A program made the translations under genes and the position numbers. Source: Pseudovibrio flavus (GTDB lineage: Bacteria > Pseudomonadota > Alphaproteobacteria > Rhizobiales > Stappiaceae). Taken from it: a stretch of DNA of 64,000 nt. Positions 7,951-17,452 of this stretch are shown in pieces. The notes beneath the pieces were generated by a model. It made no database searches. It was not told the origin of the DNA and saw only the letters and a program-made list of their open reading frames with translations. The stretch is taken from assembly GCF_009711345.1 (NCBI RefSeq), contig NZ_SMMA01000059.1, forward strand, positions 91,738 to 155,737, in the 5' to 3' direction. Within the stretch, counting starts at the first letter, position 1, and every line of letters starts with the position of its first letter.

Positions 7951-9436
7951 GCATCGCCTCCCCTTGGTCAGCAGCATCAAGAGCTTCAGCTAGGCGGCGC
8001 TCTTCACCAAAGTAACGGGCACGCTCCCAGAACAACGGACGGCCAATACCGGTTGAACGGTGACGCCCCAGAAGACGTCCGTTGGCATCCTCACCTTGAA
8101 TGTCATAGACGAAGATGTCCTGCGTTGTGATGACATCACCTTCCATGCCGACCACCTCGGTAATGTGGGTGATGCGGCGGGAACCATCGCGCAAGCGAGC
8201 TGCCTGCACAATCACATCAACGGAACCAGCGATAATTTCGCGTACCGTTCGGGAAGGCAGACTGAAACCGCCCATGGCAATCATCGATTCCATACGCTTC
8301 AAGCATTCACGAGGAGAGTTGGAGTGGATGGTACCCATGGAACCGTCATGGCCTGTGTTCATTGCCTGAAGAAGGTCAAACACCTCGGAGCCACGAACCT
8401 CACCCACGATAATCCGCTCCGGGCGCATACGCAGGCAGTTTTTGACCAAATCCGTCATAGTAATCTGGCCCTCACCCTCCAAGTTCGGCGGGCGGGTTTC
8501 CAGGCGTACCACATGTGGCTGTTGAAGCTGCAGTTCCGCACTATCCTCACAAGTGATGATGCGCTCAGTAGAATCAATGTAACGGGTTAGGCAGTTAAGA
8601 AGGGTCGTTTTACCCGAGCCTGTACCGCCTGAAATAATGACGTTACAGCGAACACGACCAATGATTTCGAGAATGCGTGCGCCTTCTTCGGAAATAGACC
8701 CGAAGCGCACCAACTGGTCGAGTGTTAGCTTGTCTTTTTTAAACTTACGAATTGTGAGCGCTGGCCCGTCCAATGACAGAGGCGGACCAATAACGTTCAC
8801 ACGAGAACCATCTGGCAAGCGGGCATCACAGATCGGGCTGGATTCATCAACACGGCGGCCAACCTGAGACACGATACGCTGACAGATATTCATCAGCTGC
8901 TTGTTGTCTCGGAACTGAATGCCGGTTTTTTCAACCTTGCCGCTGGTTTCGATGTAAACAGTATCTGCGCCGTTGACCATGATATCGGCGATATCATCGC
9001 GTGCTAGCAGCGGCTCAAGCGGACCATAACCAAGCACATCGTTACAAATGTCGTCGAGCAGCTCTTCCTGCTCAGAGATCGACATCATCACATTTTTAAG
9101 GGCGATGATATCGTTCACGACATCGCGGATTTCCTCACGCGCATCATCCGGCCCAAGACGTGCCAACTGCGAAAGGTCGATAGCCTCAACCAATGCATTG
9201 AATATTGATGCCTTGACCTCGTAGTAGTCATCGTTGCGCTTGGATGGCGCTGCGCCCCCACGAGAAGAAGGCAGTTGCTCTTCTGTCTTGAAGGCTTGCA
9301 CGTCTTCTTGAACAACAACTTCAGCATGCTGTGACTGTGTCGGCGCTGGTGCGGCAGCAGGTGATACGCCGCCTAAACCCGCGCCGGTCGGTTGTGCCGT
9401 AGTTTTTGGAGAACCGCGCTTTCCAAACATTGCCAA
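7943..9436 (-). CDS. cpaF: Tad pilus assembly ATPase CpaF (TadA)
   Basis: A 497-residue secretion ATPase of the GspE/VirB11 superfamily. The N-terminal 70 residues are Ala/Pro/Gln-rich and probably disordered. The core carries Walker [10 protein letters not shown] (about 270-278), the Asp-box region [20 protein letters not shown], Walker [14 protein letters not shown] (about 337-349) and the His box [13 protein letters not shown]. It powers pilus assembly from the cytosolic face of the TadB/TadC platform. The gene lies 20 bases after cpaE and overlaps tadB by 8 bases, so translation is probably coupled. All catalytic motifs are intact. Confidence 0.95.
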   Translation of the reverse strand: MAMFGKRGSPKTTAQPTGAGLGGVSPAAAPAPTQSQHAEVVVQEDVQAFKTEEQLPSSRGGAAPSKRNDDYYEVKASIFNALVEAIDLSQLARLGPDDAREEIRDVVNDIIALKNVMMSISEQEELLDDICNDVLGYGPLEPLLARDDIADIMVNGADTVYIETSGKVEKTGIQFRDNKQLMNICQRIVSQVGRRVDESSPICDARLPDGSRVNVIGPPLSLDGPALTIRKFKKDKLTLDQLVRFGSISEEGARILEIIGRVRCNVIISGGTGSGKTTLLNCLTRYIDSTERIITCEDSAELQLQQPHVVRLETRPPNLEGEGQITMTDLVKNCLRMRPERIIVGEVRGSEVFDLLQAMNTGHDGSMGTIHSNSPRECLKRMESMIAMGGFSLPSRTVREIIAGSVDVIVQAARLRDGSRRITHITEVVGMEGDVITTQDIFVYDIQGEDANGRLLGRHRSTGIGRPLFWERARYFGEERRLAEALDAADQGEAMHA

Positions 9437-9456
9437 GGCCCTATACGCTTACTGGT

Positions 9457-10737
9457 TTAACCGGCTTTCTTGCGTGTCAGTTTCGCAAGGAGTGGTCCTA
9501 GAAGAGAAAATTTGGTCAGTTTGCCTTCACGGCGACCTAGAACGACGGACGCCACTTCATCAAACAACTGTGTGATCTGATGCTTTGGACTGTGCTCACC
9601 AATCATCTGCCCGTTGTTTGCCGCTGTTCCGAAGGTCTGCCCGTCGAACGGGATTGGCGGCAAGGCATTCACCTGCAACGCGCTGACAAACTCTTCCGGC
9701 TTGATTTCCGGACGCTTTGGCAGGCCGGTTTTATTGAGCAGAAGAAACGGTTTTTTGTCGTTTGGACGAAGTTGAAGCAGCGTATCGACAATGTTCTTCG
9801 CGTTACGCAGGTTTGCCAGATCTGGCTCGGCAACAATGATGACATCATCAACCGTTGCCAAGATACGCTTCGTCCAGCCGTTCCATGAATGGGGAACATC
9901 CAGAATAACGTTCGGCGTTCCTTTGCGCATGACTTCTACAAGGGTATCAAACTGATCCTCATTGAAGTCATAGGTGCGATCCAAACTTGCCGGTGCCGTC
10001 AGCAGGCTAAGGCGATCATTGGACTTGAAGTACAGGCGGTCCAAAAGGATTTCATCAAGACGCTCAGGAACAGCAATGGCCTCAGCTACCCCTTGCAAAG
10101 GGTCCTGATTGAAATCCAGCCCAACAGTTCCGAACGGCAGGTCCAAATCGGCAAGCGCTACATCGCTATCCATGCCCTTTGAAATCGCCCAGGAAATATT
10201 GTGAGCAATAGTGGATGCACCGCAGCCGCCACGCGCACCGATAACCGCAATGATACGACCAAGCGGGTCGGCATTCGGCTCGCAGTACAGGTGAGAAATA
10301 TTGGAAATGAAGTCCTGAATTCCAACCGGACCAACGAGGTACTCGCTGATGCCGAAAGAGATCAACTCACGGTACAGGTTCACGTCATTGATGCGGCCAA
10401 TGATCAAAACCTTGGTTCCAGAATCGCAAACTTCTGAAAGCTTATCGAGCGCTTCCATAAGCTCTTGAGTGGACATATCACTTTCAAGAACAAGCAGGTT
10501 CGGTGTCGGCGCTGTTTCATAAAACGCGATAGCTGCGCTTACGCCGCCCATCATCACCTTGGTGTGGGCCTTGTTCATTCGGCGGTCCAGCGCGGCCGCC
10601 TCGATCATGTCTTTCGTGTCACCAGAAAAACAGAAAGCCTGAATTGAGATACGCGGAACAGGCAGGTACTTGTAAGGTGCCAGATTGTTCTCGTTCTCGC
10701 CGGAATGCTGATCCAAAGAATATGCGTATTCGCTCAT
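9457..10737 (-). CDS. cpaE: Tad pilus localisation protein CpaE (TadZ)
   Basis: A 426-residue protein with an atypical receiver-like N-terminal domain (about 30-150, LLVLESDMS and ISEYLVGP) and a ParA/MinD-type ATPase domain starting at RIIAVIGARGGCGASTIAHN (about 161-180). The P-loop is the deviant form GARGGCGAS. CpaE/TadZ marks the cell pole or assembly site of the pilus. It follows cpaD by 9 bases and precedes cpaF by 20. The short C-terminal LGPLLAKLTRKKAG tail is typical of the family. Confidence 0.93.
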   Translation of the reverse strand: MSEYAYSLDQHSGENENNLAPYKYLPVPRISIQAFCFSGDTKDMIEAAALDRRMNKAHTKVMMGGVSAAIAFYETAPTPNLLVLESDMSTQELMEALDKLSEVCDSGTKVLIIGRINDVNLYRELISFGISEYLVGPVGIQDFISNISHLYCEPNADPLGRIIAVIGARGGCGASTIAHNISWAISKGMDSDVALADLDLPFGTVGLDFNQDPLQGVAEAIAVPERLDEILLDRLYFKSNDRLSLLTAPASLDRTYDFNEDQFDTLVEVMRKGTPNVILDVPHSWNGWTKRILATVDDVIIVAEPDLANLRNAKNIVDTLLQLRPNDKKPFLLLNKTGLPKRPEIKPEEFVSALQVNALPPIPFDGQTFGTAANNGQMIGEHSPKHQITQLFDEVASVVLGRREGKLTKFSLLGPLLAKLTRKKAG

Positions 10738-10746
10738 CCCGACCTC

Positions 10747-11460
10747 CTACTTAACGTCTGAAGCAGTCGCACCATCACCTTCCGCCACTTGGGACGATGT
10801 GGTCTGTCCACCCCTATATTTCTTAAATACCGTGTCGCGGCGCACACCATCTGCCGGAGTAGATGCACTCGGGTAGATCAGGTCGGACGGATTATCGACC
10901 ATGGCTGCAAGATTGGCTTGGGTCGCGCAACCAAAGTTCTGATAGTTCGTGTTTTCGGGTGACCCGATGAGGTTCTCCGGCCACTGTCCGCACTTCTTAA
11001 CGACAGCTTTCATGCGTGTGTAAGAGACGCGAACCGGCCCAGACGCCTGCGCATCACCGACCGGATAGGTTCTCACAACAACTTTGGAAGGCTCAGCGCC
11101 ACCCTGCTTCAAGGCTGAACGCATTGAAGGAACAATGGCTTTTGCAGCACGAGAATTTGCAGCGCCAGAAGGGATTAGCACTTCGATGAAGCCATTGCCG
11201 TCCGCTTTCGCTTGCTGGGCAAAGGCGGTCAAAGCGCCCTTCATCTGGCGACTCAACCCGCGTGTGGATGCGCCAATCGGCAGATCCATGTTCTCTTGAG
11301 CCTCAGTAATTACAATCGGATGGTTCTTCCGGTAATCGAACGCGGAGAGCGGGAGCGGTTCTACCGGCGGCTCTGCTTTATTGCAGGCAGACAGAGCCAA
11401 GGAAGACAACACCACGGCAGCAAGAACAAAGCTGCCTTTTTTGGGGTTGGAAACGAACAT
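10747..11460 (-). CDS. cpaD: Pilus assembly lipoprotein CpaD
   Basis: A 237-residue lipoprotein with lipobox LALSAC (Cys26). The mature part has the CpaD-family pattern: a peptidoglycan-association-like fold with SRQMKGALTAFAQQAKADG, a Lys/Arg-containing stretch, and the diagnostic PENLIGSPENTNYQNFGCATQANLAAMVDNPSDL near residues 155-190, where the N-F-G-C element is family-conserved. It is expected at the periplasmic face of the outer membrane, supporting the CpaC secretin. It sits 14 bases after cpaC. Confidence 0.92.
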   Translation of the reverse strand: MFVSNPKKGSFVLAAVVLSSLALSACNKAEPPVEPLPLSAFDYRKNHPIVITEAQENMDLPIGASTRGLSRQMKGALTAFAQQAKADGNGFIEVLIPSGAANSRAAKAIVPSMRSALKQGGAEPSKVVVRTYPVGDAQASGPVRVSYTRMKAVVKKCGQWPENLIGSPENTNYQNFGCATQANLAAMVDNPSDLIYPSASTPADGVRRDTVFKKYRGGQTTSSQVAEGDGATASDVK

Positions 11461-11474
11461 CTTTATTCAGCCCC

Positions 11475-12911
11475 CTACTCGTAAATGTATCCGATCTCGC
11501 CGCGATACTCGCCCTTCACAGGGGCATCGCTGTTGCTGTAGATCCGGTTCAATTGATTAAAGAATACGGTTCCAACATCGCTTGGAGGTGCCAAGTTGTC
11601 TGTTGGGCGTGCCATCTGGGTTTGCGATACAGCCCGCACCACGTAAGGCGTTACGAACACCACGAGTTCGGTCTGGTCGTTGATGAAATCGCGACTTTTG
11701 AAGAGCGGCCCCAGAACAGGCAGATCACGAAGACCTGGAACGCCGGAAATCTGCTGCTGGTAGTTATCCCGCAACAACCCGGCCATAACGATGGTACCGC
11801 CGGACGGGACCTCAACGGTGGACTCTGCACGGCGAACAGAAAGCGCGGAGACCGCAATGCCGTTGGCAATATTGATGGCACCGTCTGAAGAAAGCTCACT
11901 AACCTCGGTTTTCACCCGCAGCTTAATGCGGCCACTGCTCAACACCATCGGTGTAAAGTCCAGTCCGACACCGTAAGGTTTGAACTCAAGCGAGATTTTG
12001 CCATCTTCATAGCCGGTTGGAATAGGAAATTCACCACCGGCAAGGAAGCTAGCGTTCTCACCCGAAACAGCCACGAGGGTTGGCTCGGCAAGTGTGCGCA
12101 TAACGCCGTCTTGCTGCAGTGCCTTTACACGGGCCTGAATTTGGGTCGCGCCAGCTGAGAAACCTCCGCCAAGTACAGCTTGGTTTGTAACGGCCGGGTT
12201 CACCTTGAACGAATTCTCGTTGATGAAGCCAACACCAAAATTACCAAATCCAATAGAGCCGGATAGATCCACACCTAGCTGTTTGACAATGGTGCGGCTT
12301 ACTTCCGCCACCTGAACACGAAGCTGAACCTGATCTTTTTCTGCAACAGCAACAGCGCTGTAGACCTTGTTTTCATCGCCAGTAAACTTGCGGGCAATAT
12401 CAAGCGCGAGCTGAGCATCATGGGCAGAGACAGCCGTACCACTCAAGATCACATTGTCATTGATCATCTCGGTTGTGATTGCCGAGTTAGGCAGTAGGCG
12501 GTCAAGAAGCTGGGAAAGGTCCGTCGGATCGGACTGTACGGTTACACGCAACGAGGCTATCTGCTGCCCGCCGTCACCAAACAGCACCACACTTGCCTGA
12601 CCAACCTTTTTGCCAACCACATAAAGCCGGTTTTTGCTTGTTACCACAGCATCAAGAATGGTCGGCTCGGAAACCAAAACATCGCGCAGCGCGCTCTGGC
12701 TTTCGATAACTACCGAACGCCCCGCGCCCACGCTAATTGCTTTGGGCGTAGATGCGCTATTCTTCTCAATAAGAATTGAACTCGGAAACCCCTGAGCAGC
12801 GGCGCTTAAAGGTACAAACGCCGGTAGCGCCAAGAGGAAACAAGCAATGAGGGACCAAGCGGACAAACGTGCGCTAAACCCCCGAGCCAACATTTCTTTA
12901 AAAACAGTCAT
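11475..12911 (-). CDS. cpaC: Tad pilus outer-membrane secretin CpaC (RcpA)
   Basis: A 478-residue secretin. It has a long Sec signal (to about residue 39, LSAAAQG), a pilus secretin N-domain (about 50-135), a BON-like region (about 140-185, ITTEMINDNVILSGTAVSAHDAQ), and the secretin domain ending with VPSGGTIVMAGLLRDN and GVPGLRDLPVLGPLFKS, the family signature. It forms the outer-membrane pore through which the Flp pilus emerges. It lies 24 bases after cpaB in the main pilus operon. A separate gene at 1606-2094 repeats the N-domain alone. Confidence 0.94.
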   Translation of the reverse strand: MTVFKEMLARGFSARLSAWSLIACFLLALPAFVPLSAAAQGFPSSILIEKNSASTPKAISVGAGRSVVIESQSALRDVLVSEPTILDAVVTSKNRLYVVGKKVGQASVVLFGDGGQQIASLRVTVQSDPTDLSQLLDRLLPNSAITTEMINDNVILSGTAVSAHDAQLALDIARKFTGDENKVYSAVAVAEKDQVQLRVQVAEVSRTIVKQLGVDLSGSIGFGNFGVGFINENSFKVNPAVTNQAVLGGGFSAGATQIQARVKALQQDGVMRTLAEPTLVAVSGENASFLAGGEFPIPTGYEDGKISLEFKPYGVGLDFTPMVLSSGRIKLRVKTEVSELSSDGAINIANGIAVSALSVRRAESTVEVPSGGTIVMAGLLRDNYQQQISGVPGLRDLPVLGPLFKSRDFINDQTELVVFVTPYVVRAVSQTQMARPTDNLAPPSDVGTVFFNQLNRIYSNSDAPVKGEYRGEIGYIYE

Positions 12912-12935
12912 GTGCTCTCTTGCCCTACCTTAAAA

Positions 12936-13709
12936 CTATTGATTAGAGCCGGCATGTGAAGGGATGCCGTACTTAACGAAAGTGAGTGAACCACGCCCTT
13001 CAACCGGCTCGTCATTGCCGTCCTCAGAATCTTCAGCGGAGCGAAGGGCAAGTGAAATCGTTCCCATGTTTTGTGCACGGGCCATGATTTCGGTTTGGCG
13101 TGGAGTGAGTTCCAGTGTGGCGGTTTTTTCCGGTGTCAGCGTCTTGTCTTGCTGCTCGCCAGCTGTCTTGTCGTCAATCGCCAAGACGCGCACGTTCTCT
13201 AGAACTGTTTCGCTGTAAATGCCGCCGTTGTTGTTGCGCGTAACGATCACATCAACCTTGTCACCGGGCAAAACAAAACCGCCTGCCATGGTCACCAGCT
13301 TTACGGAAACGCCAATGGCGCGCTTGCCCTTTGGCAAAATGGCCGCCATAAACCCGCGCTCGGTTGCAATCAAACGTTCCTCGCGGATCGGCTCACCGTG
13401 GTACATGGGAGCGCGAGCAATACGTCCGATAAGATCGCTGCGGGCTTGTGGGTAGGACGCTTTAACAATCGCTCCTTCAGAAAGAGCATCTGAAGGCCAT
13501 TGCACCCATTTGAGGTCTTCGGGCTGGAGCGGCTGTCCCAACTTGATATCGCGAGCGACAACCAGCAATTCGTCAGTTTTTACCGCTTCTGGCTGTGACG
13601 CAGCAACGTCAGACCGCGCTGGTCTATCACCCATACGGAGAACCAGAAGGGAAGCAATCAAACCGGCGCCAATTGCAACCGCAAGCACTAGGAAACGCCC
13701 AACTCTCAT
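12936..13709 (-). CDS. cpaB: Pilus assembly protein CpaB (RcpC)
   Basis: A 257-residue protein with an N-terminal membrane anchor (about 5-27) and an SAF domain beginning ELLVVARDIKLGQPLQPEDL (about 47-66), followed by the RcpC/CpaB core with LIGRIARAPMYHGEPI, GKRAIGVSVKLVTMAGGFVLPGD and VDVIVTR. It is thought to act in the periplasm near the secretin, possibly contacting peptidoglycan through the SAF domain. It is the first gene of the cpaBCDEF-tadBC run; the 209-base AT-rich gap upstream probably holds the promoter. Confidence 0.93.
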   Translation of the reverse strand: MRVGRFLVLAVAIGAGLIASLLVLRMGDRPARSDVAASQPEAVKTDELLVVARDIKLGQPLQPEDLKWVQWPSDALSEGAIVKASYPQARSDLIGRIARAPMYHGEPIREERLIATERGFMAAILPKGKRAIGVSVKLVTMAGGFVLPGDKVDVIVTRNNNGGIYSETVLENVRVLAIDDKTAGEQQDKTLTPEKTATLELTPRQTEIMARAQNMGTISLALRSAEDSEDGNDEPVEGRGSLTFVKYGIPSHAGSNQ

Positions 13710-13918
13710 GTCTCGACAAACCTTTTCCGTTCTGCCTCATTGGCAAATCATTAACCCTAAGGCTCGTCGAAATTGGTCAAGACATAGTTAATATTGACCA
13801 GTTTATATTAAATTGGAAATTAGCGCATAATATTCATGACGTTAGGATAAGATATATCAACCAACGCCCGAATGGTTACTGCCCATTAATAATTAAATTG
13901 AAGTAGCTATACTTTAGT
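13710..13918 (-). promoter_or_regulatory. AT-rich intergenic region, likely promoter of cpaB operon
   Basis: The gap between cpaA (stop at 13919) and cpaB (start at 13709) is AT-rich and holds no gene. It contains a TTAACC element at 13751-13756, like those ahead of tadD, and long A/T runs suited to a promoter reading to the left. No clear -35/-10 pair can be fixed by eye. Confidence 0.4.
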
Positions 13919-14479
13919 CTAGAAGCCAGAGGCTGCTATCTCGAACCAGAAAGTCTTCGGATAAACCTGAAGAGCGGCAATAGCTATCGCAATACCGTAG
14001 GGTATGCCGGTTTTCTTATCATGAAGTTTGAGAACCCAATCATAGCGCTGAGCAAAAGCAGGAATGACTGGAACACTGCGAAACACGAGCAAAACGAGAG
14101 TGAGGATCGCCCCGTAAATAGCCATCTGGAGAAGGAAGGCGATAGTTACGGAAGAGTAGCCAAGCCAGAGCGCGATACCGGCTGCAAATTTTGCATCTCC
14201 ACCACCCATCACGCCCAGAGCGAACAGGCCAAAGCCCGCTGCCAAAACGCAGAATCCGATAAGCAGGTGTAGTCCTACATCCTTGATTGGGAGGGGAATA
14301 GCAAAAGCAAGAACAACGAAACCGGCAAGCAACAAGAGTGAGATCTTGTTTGGAATAGTCATCGTGAACAGGTCCGAGAATGCTGCATACAGCATTAGTA
14401 GCGGAAACAGAACCATGAGTGCTGCCAAGACCATTCCAGATGCATCCGTCGTTAATACGTAAAAACTACTCACAACCAT
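13919..14479 (-). CDS. cpaA: Prepilin peptidase CpaA (TadV)
   Basis: A 186-residue integral membrane aspartyl protease (A24 family). The two catalytic Asp motifs are visible: SDLFTMTIPNK (Asp about 36) and GVMGGGDAK (Asp about 95, the GxGD motif). Five to six hydrophobic segments surround them. It lacks the N-methyltransferase domain of long PilD enzymes, as expected for TadV. Its substrates should be the Flp pilin directly upstream and the TadE-like pseudopilins at 415-1583. It follows flp by 57 bases. Confidence 0.9.
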   Translation of the reverse strand: MVVSSFYVLTTDASGMVLAALMVLFPLLMLYAAFSDLFTMTIPNKISLLLLAGFVVLAFAIPLPIKDVGLHLLIGFCVLAAGFGLFALGVMGGGDAKFAAGIALWLGYSSVTIAFLLQMAIYGAILTLVLLVFRSVPVIPAFAQRYDWVLKLHDKKTGIPYGIAIAIAALQVYPKTFWFEIAASGF

Positions 14480-14536
14480 TAATGGGGGTGATTTGGATAA
14501 TACAATGTTAACGAGGCTACGAAGTCTTAACTAAAT

Positions 14537-14716
14537 TTATCCGGTTAGTCCCATTGAAAGTGTGAGCGCAGAGAGGATCTGCGAAAGATGGGAACCTTCG
14601 ATTGAAGCTGTTGTAATGAGGGAAATGGCGATTAAACCGCCGATCAGACCGTACTCTACGGCTAAGGAACCACGCTCTTCCCTTGCGAATTCTGCTAGTA
14701 TTTTTAACAGGTTCAT
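14537..14716 (-). CDS. flp: Flp-type major pilin
   Basis: A 59-residue pilin from the ATG at 14716, which has an AAAGG site eight bases upstream; a longer upstream reading without a signal is unlikely. It has a short charged leader ending EERG, then SLAVEYGLIGGLIAISLI with cleavage expected between Gly16 and Ser17, the invariant Glu at +5 and Tyr at +6 of the mature form. This is the Flp motif of Tad pili. It is the first gene of the pilus cluster and probably highly expressed. Only one flp gene is present in the window. Confidence 0.9.
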   Translation of the reverse strand: MNLLKILAEFAREERGSLAVEYGLIGGLIAISLITTASIEGSHLSQILSALTLSMGLTG

Positions 14717-14843
14717 TCCACTGCCTTTCAAAACTTTGCTTATCACAGAGTAGAAAGGCGGAGTTTCGCAGTGGTGAACAAAGAGCACCGCGCGGCCCTT
14801 GGATTTTTAGGGACGCGTGGCGCTGCCATTGATTTTTGGTGGG

Positions 14844-15788
14844 TTAGTAACCGGCGCTACGGTTCACGACGTTTTTCAATGGTCGTCCAGCTTCATATTC
14901 TGCAATCTGGTCGGCCACATAACGACTCAGTGCATCCGGTTCGCTTTCAGCGGCAACGTGTGGTGTCACAATGCAGTTCGGCAATGCCCAGAGTTCACTT
15001 TGGGAATCAAGAGGTTCAACTGCAAAGACATCAATGCTCGCGCCTTTCAGCGTTCCATCTTTGAGCGCCTTTACAAGATCGCCTTCAACCTGCGTGCCAC
15101 CGCGCCCTGCGTTTACGTAGACTGGAGCGCCGCCTTTGCCATCCTTTGCCAGTTTGGAGAGGAAGGCATAGTCGACCAGCCCCTCTGTTGCTGGGGTAAA
15201 CGGGAGGAGATTAACGAGAATATCTGTTCGCGCCAAAAAGGCATCCAACTGATCTGCTCCGTGGTAGCTATCAATGCCGTCCACGTGCTTGGCAGAACGG
15301 GACCAGCCAGCAACTTTAAAGCCTAAACCAGCCAATGCCTTAGCAGCATCTGCGCCAAGCTCACCTAGCCCCAAGATACCAACACGAATGTCAGAAGCTG
15401 CCGGCTGGGAGTGGCTTTTCCAATTCGCCTGCGCTTGCTGGTGCGAATAAGTCAGCTGATCGCGGTGATGAAGAAGAACTTGAAGTGTAACCCATTCGGT
15501 CATACGCATAGTGAGGTTTTTATCGACGATACGAACGATTGGTACGTCTGGTAGTTTCGCACTGCCAAGAAGGTGATCAACCCCCGCTCCAAGGGAGAAG
15601 ATAACTTCCACATTGGGAAAGGCATTCAAGGCTTCTTCCGGTGCCTTCCACGCCAGAAGATAGCGAACACTTTCAGCGGACTGCGCGGCCGTTTCCCATG
15701 CTTCCACAGAGCGGTTCGGCAACACCTTTTGCATGCGCTCTACCCACGCATCGGGATCAAAGTTCTTTACAGCAATAGCGAGAGACAT
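14844..15788 (-). CDS. D-2-hydroxyacid dehydrogenase (glyoxylate/hydroxypyruvate reductase A-like)
   Basis: A 314-residue NAD(P)-dependent dehydrogenase. The Rossmann motif is RVGILGLGELGADAAKAL (about 135-152). The catalytic Arg lies in VNAGRGGTQVEGDL and the His in NCIVTPHVAAES near the C-terminus; the Glu lies between them. The overall pattern (short N-terminal domain with LLAWKAPEEALNAFPN and IFSLGAGVDHLL) is that of GhrA-type enzymes reducing glyoxylate and hydroxypyruvate. It stands alone between flp and the nitrilase gene. The exact substrate cannot be read from the sequence. Confidence 0.85.
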   Translation of the reverse strand: MSLAIAVKNFDPDAWVERMQKVLPNRSVEAWETAAQSAESVRYLLAWKAPEEALNAFPNVEVIFSLGAGVDHLLGSAKLPDVPIVRIVDKNLTMRMTEWVTLQVLLHHRDQLTYSHQQAQANWKSHSQPAASDIRVGILGLGELGADAAKALAGLGFKVAGWSRSAKHVDGIDSYHGADQLDAFLARTDILVNLLPFTPATEGLVDYAFLSKLAKDGKGGAPVYVNAGRGGTQVEGDLVKALKDGTLKGASIDVFAVEPLDSQSELWALPNCIVTPHVAAESEPDALSRYVADQIAEYEAGRPLKNVVNRSAGY

Positions 15789-15874
15789 CCGCGGCCTTTA
15801 ACAATTAAAATCAATTCGTTAGAGCGCGGCAGAATCTACTCCGCCGCACTACCCCAACGCATTTTTAGCGCTGT

Positions 15875-16882
15875 TTAGTCATCAATGAAAGTCGCAACAC
15901 CTTGGCGGGTACGATCAACCACCAAACGGGTTACATCAGGCCTGCTGTAGTGTCCGGTCGGATCGAAGTTCTGCCGTTCACCGCGCACCAGAGCATGATC
16001 GATCTCAGCGGTGATAAGCACTTCCTTACCAACTTGAGGCTCAACCACGAATGAGCCATCCGGAGCTGCGATACACGAGCCACCATTTGCGAAAAACTCG
16101 TCGCCGCCAGCCAGAATTTCATCGAGTGCTGGCGTATCTTCAGGAAAGTCCTCCGGGCGCATAAGTCCACTTGCCGCGACCACGTAAGAGCGAGCTTCCT
16201 TGGCAATTACCTGCATTAAATCAAAGGTGTTGTGCAGACCGCCCGGCCAAACGGAGATGTGAAGATCTTCCCCTTGCGCGTAAAGAGCTGCGCGGGAAAG
16301 CGGCATCCAGTTTTCAAAGCAGTTCAAACCGCCAACCTTGAACGCACCAAGATCATGAACGCGAAGGCCGTGACCATCACCTTGCGCCCATGCCAGACGC
16401 TCTTCGTAGGTCGGGTGTAATTTACGGTGAACAGATCCGATTTTACCCGCGCCCGTTATATAGACAAGCGAACAATAAAGGCTGTGTCCGGAGCGATCAC
16501 GCGCGCGCTCCATGATGCCTAAGTATACTGAAATACCGTAGGTTTTCGCCATCTCACAAACGCCGTCGAGATGACCTGCATCGATATCGACACCTTGGTC
16601 TACGTACTGGGCATAAATGGCTTTTTGCTTGGCGTCGTTAAATCGTGCGCCGTCGGTGCGCTCCAGCCAGAACGGGTATCCGGGAACCAGCGCTTCACCA
16701 AAACTGACAAGTTTACAATTCTCTTTTCCAGCAAGTTCAATGCAAGCACAGACCTTTTCAAGTGTCGCATCGCGCTTCAGCCAGACTGGTGCCATTTGCA
16801 CGACGCCGATCTTCAATAGGTCCGCTGATGATGGGTTTGAGCCCTTACTTTGTGCGCTAATAATTTCCATCAATTCACTCAT
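15875..16882 (-). CDS. Nitrilase-type carbon-nitrogen hydrolase
   Basis: A 335-residue enzyme with the Glu-Lys-Cys triad: FGEALVPGYPFW (Glu63), HRKLHPTYEERL (Lys154) and GGLNCFENWMPL (Cys188). The FGEALVPGYPFW and C-x-E-N-x-x-PL patterns are those of branch 1 nitrilases (aliphatic or aromatic nitriles) rather than amidases. I chose the ATG at 16882, whose first base overlaps the TGA of the upstream VOC gene as TGATG, which suggests translational coupling. The expected reaction is nitrile to carboxylic acid plus ammonia in the cytosol. Confidence 0.87.
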   Translation of the reverse strand: MSELMEIISAQSKGSNPSSADLLKIGVVQMAPVWLKRDATLEKVCACIELAGKENCKLVSFGEALVPGYPFWLERTDGARFNDAKQKAIYAQYVDQGVDIDAGHLDGVCEMAKTYGISVYLGIMERARDRSGHSLYCSLVYITGAGKIGSVHRKLHPTYEERLAWAQGDGHGLRVHDLGAFKVGGLNCFENWMPLSRAALYAQGEDLHISVWPGGLHNTFDLMQVIAKEARSYVVAASGLMRPEDFPEDTPALDEILAGGDEFFANGGSCIAAPDGSFVVEPQVGKEVLITAEIDHALVRGERQNFDPTGHYSRPDVTRLVVDRTRQGVATFIDD

Positions 16883-17313
16883 CACTTGCTTGCAAAAATA
16901 CCTTCATCCGAACCAAAGCCTTTAAATTCCAAGGCGTTGCCAGATGGGTCGAGAATAAAGAACGTTGCCTGTTCGCCAGCTTGTCCCTCAAAACGGACTT
17001 TCGGCTCCAGTACCCATTTGATGCCTTCGGCAGCTTTCAGCCGTTCAGCCAGTTCGCGCCATTGCACCATGGTGAGCACCACCCCGAAATGGGGGATAGG
17101 TACCGCGTCTCCATCAACAGCGCCGCAGGAATCATCATTACTATTCAATGAAGTAGGTCGAAGGTGAGCGGACATTTGATGCCCATAAAGATCGAAGTCG
17201 ATCCACTTTCCTGCACTTTCGCGGCCAATATCGCAGCCAAGAATATTGCAGTAAAAGTCTCGGGTCTTTTCCAGATCTACTACCGGAAAAGCCAAGTGAA
17301 ACGGACGTATCAT
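16882..17313 (-). CDS. VOC superfamily (glyoxalase/dioxygenase-fold) protein
   Basis: A 143-residue protein from the ATG at 17313, preceded by GGGGAG about ten bases upstream; an in-frame extension to 17415 lacks such a site. It has paired beta-alpha-beta modules: HLAFPVVDLEKTRDFYCNILG at the start, with the first metal-ligand His, HFGVVL in the middle, and FFILDPSGNALEFKGF at the end with the closing Glu. This is the pattern of glyoxalase/fosfomycin-resistance-like lyases. The gene is coupled to the nitrilase gene, which suggests a shared detoxification or degradation task; the substrate is unknown. Confidence 0.82.
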   Translation of the reverse strand: MIRPFHLAFPVVDLEKTRDFYCNILGCDIGRESAGKWIDFDLYGHQMSAHLRPTSLNSNDDSCGAVDGDAVPIPHFGVVLTMVQWRELAERLKAAEGIKWVLEPKVRFEGQAGEQATFFILDPSGNALEFKGFGSDEGIFASK

Positions 17314-17452
17314 TTTATGTAACTCCCCACCAGACAAATAGGAGTGCCTTTTCGGCATTCGGTTTATCTGTAAGGGGTTAAACACATATAGAAAAGCACT
17401 TACACCAACTTTCATTCTCGATAATTGGCATAAGACTGTAGCGCTTCAGCCG

